From Tretioscincus oriximinensis (taxonomy: Eukaryota > Chordata > Lepidosauria > Squamata > Gymnophthalmidae), in NCBI GenBank assembly GCA_022410635.1, contig JAJVDF010000015.1, positions 3,766,273-3,830,272 of the forward strand: a stretch of DNA of 64,000 nucleotides. The letters are read 5' to 3'. Below the pieces are notes generated by a model. That model did not search any database, was not told the origin of the DNA, and saw only the letters and a program-made list of their open reading frames with translations. This document shows, one piece after another, positions 57,124 to 64,000 of the stretch (positions within the stretch are counted from its first letter, which is position 1; each line of letters opens with the position of its first letter). The position numbers and the translations under genes are program-made.

Positions 57124-57205
57124 TTGTGGGTCACTGTGTGAGACAAAATGCTGGTCTAGATGGTCCCCAGACCAATTCAGCAGGGCTCCTTTTATGTTAT
57201 TATGA
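57124..57205 (+). mobile_element. CR1 LINE terminal fragment
   Basis: tgtgggtcactgtgtgagac, gctggtctagatggtccc, ttcagcagggctccttttat. It ends 80 bp before the acceptor of the 939-nt AFF1 exon. Confidence 0.7.
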
Positions 57206-57285
57206 AACACTGCAGTTTGAATTATGTGGTCTGCAGATTTTGTCGTATTACGTTATTTAGTTACTTATGTATTCTTTTTTTGCAG

Positions 57286-58224
57286 CCTGATCCACAGACA
57301 TCCAACAGATGGCAGCTCAACAACTGGTTGATAAAGGTAAACCAGCCTGTATCACCCACTGAGAATTTCCTTGAGGATGAACATAGTAGAGGAAGTCTCC
57401 AGGAAGGCAAAGGGCAAGGGAGAACATTCAGCCACAGCAGTGGTGACAGCAACAAAAGGGAATACCCCCAGACAACAGATGGTCCCTTCAAAACTACCAG
57501 CAAAGCATCCCGGTCTGCTCAGGACGTACACCTTCCTACCAAGCGGAGCAACCAGGAGTCTCCTTTGCACGTAGAAGAACCTGCCTTTCACCAGACTGTG
57601 GGCAGTAAGCAGCCCAAGAAATCCAGCAGAATTACAGTCCAAGAGGAACTGAAAAGAGGCTTGACAGTAGAGAGCGAACCTCTTGGCTCCTATGGGGTGA
57701 AGGACCAATTTTCCAAAGATAAGCCCAAGGTGAAAACGAAAGGAAAACTAAAATCCAGTGACAAGAAGGACCCAAAACCGGCAGATCCAGAGACCTCCGA
57801 GAAGAAGAAGCACAAAACTTTGCACCAGACCACTGTTAAGTTACTTTCCAACCACGATGCTGTAAAAGACAATGTTGTTGGTGGCACCCTGGAGCAGTTG
57901 CCTCTCATTCAAAGTTCCAGGGTTTCTTCCTCCAGCAGAACTAGCAGCACTAAGCCAGCAGTTGGGGTAAGAGAGGACATTCACAAAGATAAGATTCTCT
58001 TGCCTATCAGGGATAAGAAACTGTTGGCGCCATTAAGGGATTGTTCAGTCCCTGCAGTTCTTGTTGTTAAAATTGATCTTGCTCTTCTCTCGCGGATCCC
58101 ACGGCCACGTGAGAAAAAGGGCAGCCCCAGAAGACCCGAGGTCAGAGAGAGCCATTCTGTGAAAAGGCAGGATACGGATGACAGGAGCACAGAAGCAACA
58201 AACAGATCTCTGAAAAAAAGGAAG
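57286..58224 (+). CDS. AFF1: AFF1 large exon: WQLxNWL block to AF9/ENL-binding motif, 939 nt
   Basis: An open 313-codon exon in phase 0. Residues 1-20 contain SNRWQLNNWLIKVNQ, the conserved AFF block following pSer. Residues 21-160 are Ser/Lys/Pro-rich and disordered in character (SKQPKKSSR; SKDKPKVKTKGKLKS; EKKKHK). Residues 259-272 (58060-58101) read LVVKIDLALLSRIP, matching the motif by which AF4 binds the AHD domain of AF9/ENL. The exon ends in a basic NRSLKKRK, a likely nuclear localisation element. The acceptor is tttttttgcag (ending 57285) and the donor gtacga (58225). The frame stays open past the donor to about 58431, so the exon end rests on the donor and on alignment with human KKRK. 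Confidence 0.95.
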
Positions 58225-58397
58225 GTACGAGATGCCCTGGGCAGGGATCAATCTTTACTTAACAAGTGGGAGCCTCCTTTTGCTTTTGGAAAAATTAAGT
58301 GTCTCCTTTCTTCTTACACACTTTTACAAGTTATGCTTTCAACAATTCATGAAAACAAATTCAGTTCATGCATCTGTAGAAGGGCTCTGTATAGCAA

Positions 58398-58751
58398 GCA
58401 TGGGAAGTTTTTTTCTGCCGGGGGCCATTGAGATATTTGTAACATCACTCAAGGGCCATACCCCTCCCCCTCCAAACCCTCACTCAGGCCAAACACCCTC
58501 CATCTGGCCATGCCCCCTCCCCAGACCCTCAAAATCACAGACTTTTCAATGCTTTTCCCTCCCCCTTGGCCCAACCTCTTTCCTCTCATTGTGTTTCACT
58601 TCATGTTTTAACAAAGTGAGGAAACATTATTTAGCCAGGGAAGCCTAATGGTTCTTCAGGGTCTATACTAGGTGCTGGATGCATGTCACGGGGCAGACCA
58701 AATAAGTCACGGGCTACATATGGGCCCCGGGCCTTGGATTTCCCATTCATG
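58398..58751. mobile_element. hAT-like (Charlie-type) non-autonomous element
   Basis: Starts gcatgggaagtttttttctg then ccgggggccattgagatatt and aacatcactcaagggccata, and ends ggccttggatttcccattca-tgc, the near complement of the start. These are characteristic hAT-Charlie-like ends. It lies 173 bp past an AFF1 donor. Confidence 0.6.
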
Positions 58752-59365
58752 CCATAGGCTGAGAATAGCCACAGAAGAAAATGTGGGGAACTAAAAAGTA
58801 TTGCCTCAAATGTTATGTCAGGGATTAGTAGGGATGTGTTTAAATGGCATTTAAATATAAAACTAGCAGTTCCAATTGCAGCAGACAGCGTGAATGAGTG
58901 CTATCCAATCATCCAGCAGGGCTGATATGTAGATGATTATAAACAAGCATAAAAGTCACAATCTATGTAGGGCACTAAAGGCCTAGAATAGCACTGCATC
59001 ATTTACAGCTCTCCAGTTGCCTCTAAGCTATTAACTCCCAGAATTCCATGCCATCCACATTGGGGTTAGCAGTGGCGTACTGGGAATTGTGGTTTAGAAC
59101 ACTCAATGGGCTGCATGTTTGCAGCTGTCCCTTAAGGGTACTCAGGTAGTATCTCAGTACAAATTTTCCCATGAACAACATGCAGTGAGTCCAACTTCAG
59201 AGGCTGTAACAGTAAAAGATTTGTGAGTTTCTTCAGGGAGCAAAGATTTGGCAAGCAGGATTCCTCTAGAGGCAATGGGTAGGGAGATGAGGCTTTCACT
59301 TCCATCGTACATAATAGGAGCCCAAAGCTCATGCAGTCCAGCAATTGCTTTAGGACAGTCTCAAG
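58752..59365. other. AFF1 intron, no recognised feature
   Basis: Nothing recognised with confidence. Confidence 0.4.
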
Positions 59366-59640
59366 CAGGAGGAGGAAAAACCCTCACCTGTTCTTGACTT
59401 CCTGCAAATGCTATTTCAGAAATACTGCCTGTTTTTCTATCCTAATAGCCTGTCCTATTAGGAAGTAGCCTATCCTAATAACCTAATAATATACGTATCT
59501 TCCATGAATTTATTTAATCCTATTTTTGAAGCTATCCAAGTTGCTAGCTGCCACCACCATCACCCCTCTGGAAGTGACCCTCTGGGTGGAAAAAAATACT
59601 TTCCCTTCTCTGTCCTAACTCTTCTGCCATTTCAGATGTC
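59366..59640 (-). mobile_element. CR1 LINE fragment, minus arm of inverted pair
   Basis: cctgttcttgacttcctgca, gctatccaagttgctagctg, tggaagtgaccctctgggtg and aaaaatactttcccttctc. Confidence 0.75.
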
Positions 59641-59732
59641 CAAAACCAATTGTTAGGGCACTGTGAGATAGGAAACTGAAGTAGATAAACAGTGCCTTGA
59701 ATTTCCAGGAATTCTCATGTCCTTTTGGTCAT

Positions 59733-59966
59733 TAGCCTGGGTAGGTTTAAGAATGGTTTAGACAAATCCATGGAGAACTGGTATATCCATGGCTATTAGA
59801 ACTGATGCCTACGTACTACATCCAGGTTAGAGAGATAGGTAGGATATTTCCAAAGGCCAATCAAGAACAGATGAGAGATTGGACACAGTTGGTGGGCCAC
59901 TGAATGAGACAGGATGTTAGACTAGATGGGCTGTAATCTAATCCAGAGCGTCTCCTCTTACGCTCT
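59733..59966 (+). mobile_element. CR1 LINE fragment, plus arm of inverted pair
   Basis: tagcctgggtaggtttaaga, ccatggctattagaac, gttggtgggccactgaatga, gttagactagatgggctgta, gcgtctcctcttacgctctc. Confidence 0.75.
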
Positions 59967-60399
59967 CAAATGGTGTTTTTAAGAAGTTAAAATGCAAATC
60001 ATTCTTATCTGGAAAAGTGAACAAATAAACCATTGGTAATGTGTCATATAATACCGTTGCTCAAAAATATGTTTATAGTATATGGAAATTGAGCAACTGA
60101 TAATATCTAAGGAATTTGTTTGGAAATTATAAATGTTTTTTTTTAAAAAAAATATAGTACAAACATTTGCATTGAGGTAATAAATATAGGCTTGGCTATT
60201 TTGGCTTGAACAGTCAATAGATTAAGTAGCAGATAAGTAACTAAAGCATGAATGATGTTCGTTGCTTTAACAACAGCTTCTCTGCTTTCTCATTGGGATC
60301 AGGTCCCCTTCCAGGGTCTGCTTGCTGTGCTTTTTTGATAATTGTTTTCCTTCCATTTATCCACGAGCAGGAAAAATTCAAAAGTTGACATTGGTCAAC

Positions 60400-60556
60400 G
60401 GCCCTGTCCACACGGAGCCTTATTCTGGGTAACATCGCAGGACAGAACTTAGCTATCCACATGCCAGTATAGACTATGGCAGGCCCCACTTGCATGTGGA
60501 TTGCAAGATCCTATTCCAAAACGTAACCCAGAAAAAAGCTCTGTGTGGACAGGGCC
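60400..60556. mobile_element. MITE with GGCCCTGTCCACAC ends
   Basis: 157 bp with near-perfect terminal inverted repeats: GGCCCTGTCCACACGGAGC at the left and the complement of GGCCCTGTCCACACAGAGC at the right (one mismatch in 19). The interior is also partly self-complementary. No clear target duplication was found, and a SINE begins 8 bp beyond its right end. Confidence 0.75.
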
Positions 60557-60563
60557 TGCATTG

Positions 60564-60868
60564 AATAATAATAAGAAGAACTGGGTTCTTATACCCCACT
60601 TTTCCCAACTTTCAAAGGGACTCAGAGTGGCTTACAATGGTATTTTGCTCGGCTTATATTCTATCTTCCCCATCAGGCTGTGGTGGTTCCCATTTATCTG
60701 CTTGCAGTCAGTTGCAATTTCTTGCAATTCTTGCTTTCATATAGCTGGGTTGGCTAGAGCTACAGGCTACGAGAAGATGCTCACCCCTCCCCACGTCCGA
60801 CACAGGGTTTCGAAACCCGATCTCCCAGATGAGAGACGGTTTCGTTAGAGCCATTCATGCCTGCAAGT
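60564..60868 (-). mobile_element. tRNA-derived SINE with Bov-B-like tail
   Basis: On the minus strand: head caggcatgaatggctc, B box gggtttcgaaaccc, agcctgtagctctagccaac, cattgtaagccactctgagt and tataagaacccagttcttct. Confidence 0.87.
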
Positions 60869-61524
60869 ACATGTGTATGTTTCCACCATTTTTCTGTCCT
60901 GCTCACCTCCTATGTGGTTTCTATTAAGATAACTTTTGGGTACTCACATGTCGTGCCTTTTCCTTTTGGCAAACAGACACACACTTGGCTGGTATTAATG
61001 ACTTAGGCTGGAAGAATTCTATGGATTGCAGAGTCTCTCTTTGTCTTTTTCTGCTCTACTGTCTTCACACAATTCAGACTTGCCAGAAACCTTAAGAGCC
61101 AAGAATAAGTCCAAAAAAANCCTTTATTTGAATTATTACAGAATTGGGAAGACTGCCTTAGTTTTCTTTGCCTTGGATTCCTATTCTTAAAGCCTTTGCT
61201 TTCTCAAATGAAAAAAGAAAATGAATAAATGGCAAAGGATACCAGGGACTAGTGGGTACGCCTACAAAATCAGGCTTGGACGAGGCACCCAAGACACCAG
61301 GGGGTGGGGGAGGCAGAAGGTTCCCCCTGCCCCCATCAGGTCTGCCAGGCAAGGTGGTTCCTAGTTTCTTCTCCCACGGCTTCATGCATCAGCGGTGGTG
61401 GATTAGAGCGGACAGATGGCAGCCTATGGCATCGCAGACTCAATCACATGTGTTCTGAGCCATGTCATTGATCCATAAAGACTTATGGTATATCTCAAAA
61501 CACTGAACTCGTCAATACCTTTCT
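60869..61524. other. AFF1 intron, no recognised feature
   Basis: Nothing recognised; one N at about 61120. Confidence 0.4.
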
Positions 61525-61620
61525 GATTAATATTTATTTATTTTATTTATTTTTAGTACTTTTATCCCGCCCTTCACCCTAAGGTCGCAGGGCGGCTTAC
61601 AACATTAAAATAGCATGACA
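61525..61620 (-). mobile_element. LINE 3' end (L2-like)
   Basis: tatttattttatttattttt, acttttatcccgcccttcac, cctaaggtcgcagggcggc: a LINE tail on the minus strand. An atagtagagattagatttcc unit is repeated twice just after it. Confidence 0.6.
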
Positions 61621-61834
61621 ATTATAGTAGAGATTAGATTTCCATCTAATAGTAGAGATTAGATTTCCATCTATGTTACAAGACACCAATGGCTGAGTGG
61701 AATTCCTTGGTGGGGAGCCAGGTTTGTCTGCATCAATGTTCTCTCTTTTTTATCAGAACAAAAATGGCAGATTCAGGTAGCTTTGTTCTTTAATCCCTTT
61801 GGCTGCAACATTGGGATTGATTTGGGCGAAGCTT

Positions 61835-62060
61835 ATCTTTGAAGATAGTTTGGAAGATAAAACTTGTGCAGAATGCAGAGAGGAATTGCTGTATGGCATT
61901 TCTGGTTGGATGTACATTTTGAAAGATCTGCGCTGTTTCCAAGTATGCAGCCAAACACAATTCAAGGTGTTGATGTAAACATAGGAACATTTTAAATGAC
62001 TTGGGCCCTAGTTATCTCCAAGATAGACCTGCCCTAGTATGGAGATCGTAAAGTGATCTT
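61835..62060 (+). mobile_element. L2-clade LINE reverse-transcriptase remnant
   Basis: aaaacttgtgcagaatgcag, cacaattcaaggtgttgatg, gacttgggccctagttatct and aagatagacctgccctagt in L2 order. The frame is broken. Confidence 0.6.
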
Positions 62061-62753
62061 GTAGTTTGGCCACTTTCAGACATATAACAATACAGACATA
62101 TAACAATACATTAGAAGTACCGTATTTTTCGGTATATAAGACACACTTTACTTCTCCAAAAAAGTGAGGTGAATATGTGTGTGCATCTTGTGGTCTAACT
62201 GTAACAAAATCCCCCCAAAATGTAGAAAAATTTCACAAAGCTGGCAGCAGCTCAAATGTGAAAAAAAAATCAGAATATTTTTCCCTTATGGTTCAGTGCA
62301 GCTTAGAGTCTGAAAAATACAGAATATCTTTGAATATAGTCCAACCAAAGGAAACTGAGGAGGAAAAGAATTATATTTTAGGTTTTAGGCTGTTACGGAT
62401 TTGTTCTTTTTATTGCTGTGTCCTACCCTGAAACCCTCAGGTAAACAATATATATTTTAAAATATCATACCTAAAGACTAAATGTGAAATAATAAATATT
62501 TAACTTTAATAAATAAAATTCAAGAATGGAAACAATTACCAGGAAAATTGTTGATATCTCAATAACTGAAGGTGTGTCCAAGCTGACTAGCTGATACTTA
62601 GTTTAGATGCTTTGAACTGAATTCCTCAAAGTAGCAGAAGCTTGGCCTTGATGCCCTGTGTGGATTTTCAACTGTGTGGCTTTGTGTACATCCCTGTTGA
62701 GTGCCTTCTCATTTAAACCAAAGCACTAAATTCTCTGTGCTTTCCTTTATCAG
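62061..62753. other. AFF1 intron, possible DNA-transposon end near 62121
   Basis: accgtatttttcggtatata at 62120 resembles a widespread DNA-transposon terminus, but no matching opposite end was found. The rest is A+T-rich up to the tandem acceptor. Confidence 0.3.
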
Positions 62754-62851
62754 CAGGAAGATATTCTGAGGAATAATCAGAAAAGGGTCAAGCTGGATAA
62801 AGAAGCGAAGCCATCATCATTGTCAAGTCACAAAGATTCCAGTAAAACCAA
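62754..62851 (+). CDS. AFF1: AFF1 exon after the AF9/ENL-binding exon, 98 nt
   Basis: Reads QEDILRNNQKRVKLDKEAKP, then SSLSSHKDSSKTK across the junction; it enters in phase 0 and ends with two bases over. The acceptor is a tandem cagcag (NAGNAG) after ctttcctttat; use of the second AG (start 62757) drops the Gln. The upstream AG gives the same length as the human segment between KKRK and the IRL/VKL position. The donor is gtgagt (62852). A Penelope-like fragment begins about 100 bp downstream. Later exons are outside the window. Confidence 0.9.
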
Positions 62852-62948
62852 GTGAGTGCAAATCAAACCAACAAACATTTGTGAATTTTTATTTTGTTTT
62901 TTTAGTGGCTAATTTAAAATTTAATGGCCAACTATACATTTTTATGAC

Positions 62949-63194
62949 ACCTGTTAAGTATTCGATTGTTTCTCTACTAGACATTGCCCCTTGTTGCCCC
63001 AGGGACTTTTTCACACAAGGAGATTAGTTCCTGCTATTTACCTGTTTTTCTAACCTGCAATTCAACACCTCCCTACAGTTGCATATGCTTTGTCTTCTCC
63101 CATACACATTTTCCTATAAATACCTGACCCTAACATTAGTCCCTTATGCCAACCACTTTTCTCAAGTTAGTCTCAAAGTGCTGCTAGCTCCTTT
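62949..63194 (+). mobile_element. Penelope-like element 3' fragment lacking the hammerhead
   Basis: Matches the PLE 3' UTR from cctgttaagtattcgattg to acattagtccc, then jumps to ttatgccaaccacttttctc and ends ctgctagctccttt followed by an A run. Compared with other copies, 35 nt are missing at 63143/63144, and these are exactly the ribozyme core with stem II. Confidence 0.82.
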
Positions 63195-63232
63195 AAAAAA
63201 AAAAGGTCTGGACAATAAAATTTGGTGTACAA

Positions 63233-63680
63233 TTAGGGTTGCCATATGTCACGGAATTTGTGGACAATCCGTGATTTTGCAGTGCCTGAAGGGGTCCAGG
63301 TTAAAAATCTGTGATTTTTGCAATATCACCAGTGCATGTAGATGGGAGGCTGCTATTCCGAGATGTAGATCAGCATAAGGCTCAGAGCCAGGCCTTACCG
63401 TGGTGGCACCAGACAGACTCGGGGGCTGGAAAGGAAGGAGCATGCGCAGTAAGCGCTCTTCCAGCTTCGAAGGACCTCGGCACCTTTCTCTTGGGTGGCT
63501 TCAGCAGTGCCTGACTGGAAAAAATATAATGAAGCAAAAAAAATTATCTATGTTCTTCACATGCTAGTTTAAACTATGGCAGACCCTATGAATGGGCCTG
63601 CTGCAGTCTGTATTGGCATGGGAATGGTCAAGCACTGGTAGAAATTGTGTCCTAGTTTTGGACTCTTAGATTATGACAAG
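63233..63680. repeat. Dispersed repeat with TAGGGTTGCC start, long form
   Basis: Starts tagggttgccatatgtcacg and ends cttagattatgacaag, matching the start and end of 39955-40112 with a larger interior. It may be a hAT-like non-autonomous element with a second insertion. Confidence 0.45.
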
Positions 63681-64000
63681 CTTGTTAAGTACCTGCATCC
63701 TGTGAATCTAATCTCTCCTACCTTTATTGCTGTAAAGTTTGCCAGGGCTTGGTCACAATGATATTCAGAATTCCCAAATACCAGTTGTATAATATTACTA
63801 TTATGAAACATTTGGGAAATGTTTTCTTTGTCATCTGTGCCACATTGGTCCCAGGCCTGCAAACTGGTTGGTGCACCCACCCTTGTTTCTCTTAAAGATT
63901 TTATAAAAATACCCAGATGTTGTTCACCAAGCCTATAAACCCAATAGGTTTAATGTTAATTAGCTAATGTTAATTAGAAATGCTAATAGCTAAGACTGTA
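63681..64000. other. AFF1 intron, no recognised feature
   Basis: Nothing recognised. Confidence 0.4.

Larger units (their letters stand above)
1..64000 (+). other. AFF1: AFF1 gene, internal portion (both ends outside window)
   Basis: Nine exons at 23263-62851 read in one continuous phase and match AFF1 better than AFF2, AFF3 or AFF4. Diagnostic blocks are [37 protein letters not shown] and VKIDLALLSRIP. AFF1 is a nuclear scaffold of the super elongation complex, joining P-TEFb through its amino end with AF9/ENL through its middle part to promote transcription elongation. Exons for the amino-terminal P-TEFb-binding part must lie upstream and those for the carboxy-terminal homology domain downstream. 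In human the gene is the fusion partner of KMT2A in t(4;11) leukaemia. The family assignment is by recognition of the translated exons and could be confirmed by a protein search. Confidence 0.93.

Noticed and set aside
57160..58431. 423-codon open frame taken as one protein
   Set aside because: The first 42 codons are intron (CR1 end plus pyrimidine tract) and the last 69 are past a good donor; only 57286-58224 is AFF1 coding sequence.
1..64000. Endogenous retrovirus, CRISPR array or bacterial-type operon
   Set aside because: No LTR pair, gag/pol/env-like frame, direct-repeat array or operon organisation was found; the window is an ordinary vertebrate gene region.

Overview
The window is a vertebrate genomic segment, most likely from a squamate reptile (lizard, gecko or snake). 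It carries an internal part of one gene on the + strand: AFF1 (AF4/FMR2 family member 1), the scaffold of the super elongation complex. Nine coding exons are visible between 23263 and 62851 (45, 87, 37, 52, 55, 38, 160, 939 and 98 nt). All have consensus splice sites and compatible phases. Together they encode the part of AFF1 from the VHCVEEILK / [10 protein letters not shown] block, through the serine-rich pSer domain and the WQLxNWL block, to the AF9/ENL-binding motif and a basic KKRK stretch. The amino-terminal exons lie before base 1 and the carboxy-terminal exons after base 64000. No second gene, RNA gene, promoter or CpG island could be supported.

Layout. Bases 1-23262 are one large intron (or its downstream part). 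From 23263 to 31479 there are four small exons separated by 1.8-3.7 kb introns. From 31480 to 48890 is a 17.4 kb intron rich in repeats. At 48891-49110 two small exons flank a 127-bp intron. The pSer exon is at 53290-53449, the 939-nt exon at 57286-58224 and the last visible exon at 62754-62851. Isolated N bases occur from 15084 onward and are commonest from about 32 to 45 kb.

The introns are a dense mosaic of mobile elements: CR1 LINE 3' ends, L2-clade LINE fragments, two tRNA-derived SINE families (one with a Bov-B-like tail and TTC repeats, one with the L2 tail), several short inverted-repeat DNA transposons (MITEs), and at least ten fragments of a Penelope-like element (PLE). This mixture is the basis for the squamate assignment; the species cannot be fixed from the sequence alone.

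The most interesting material is the PLE family. Its longest copy (11416-12536, minus strand) keeps an open 264-codon frame with a GIY-YIG endonuclease domain. The 3' region of the family carries a hammerhead-ribozyme-like motif (CUGAAGA, a 6-bp stem II, GAAA, and GCAU/AUGC stem I). Three copies keep an intact core (5082-5119 minus, 7831-7868 plus, 21335-21372 plus). The copy at 21263-21459 is a near-perfect palindrome with 70-nt arms, a ribozyme core at its centre and an exact 12-bp target-site duplication. Several older copies have lost the catalytic G12, which sits in a CpG dinucleotide, and one copy lacks the ribozyme segment altogether.
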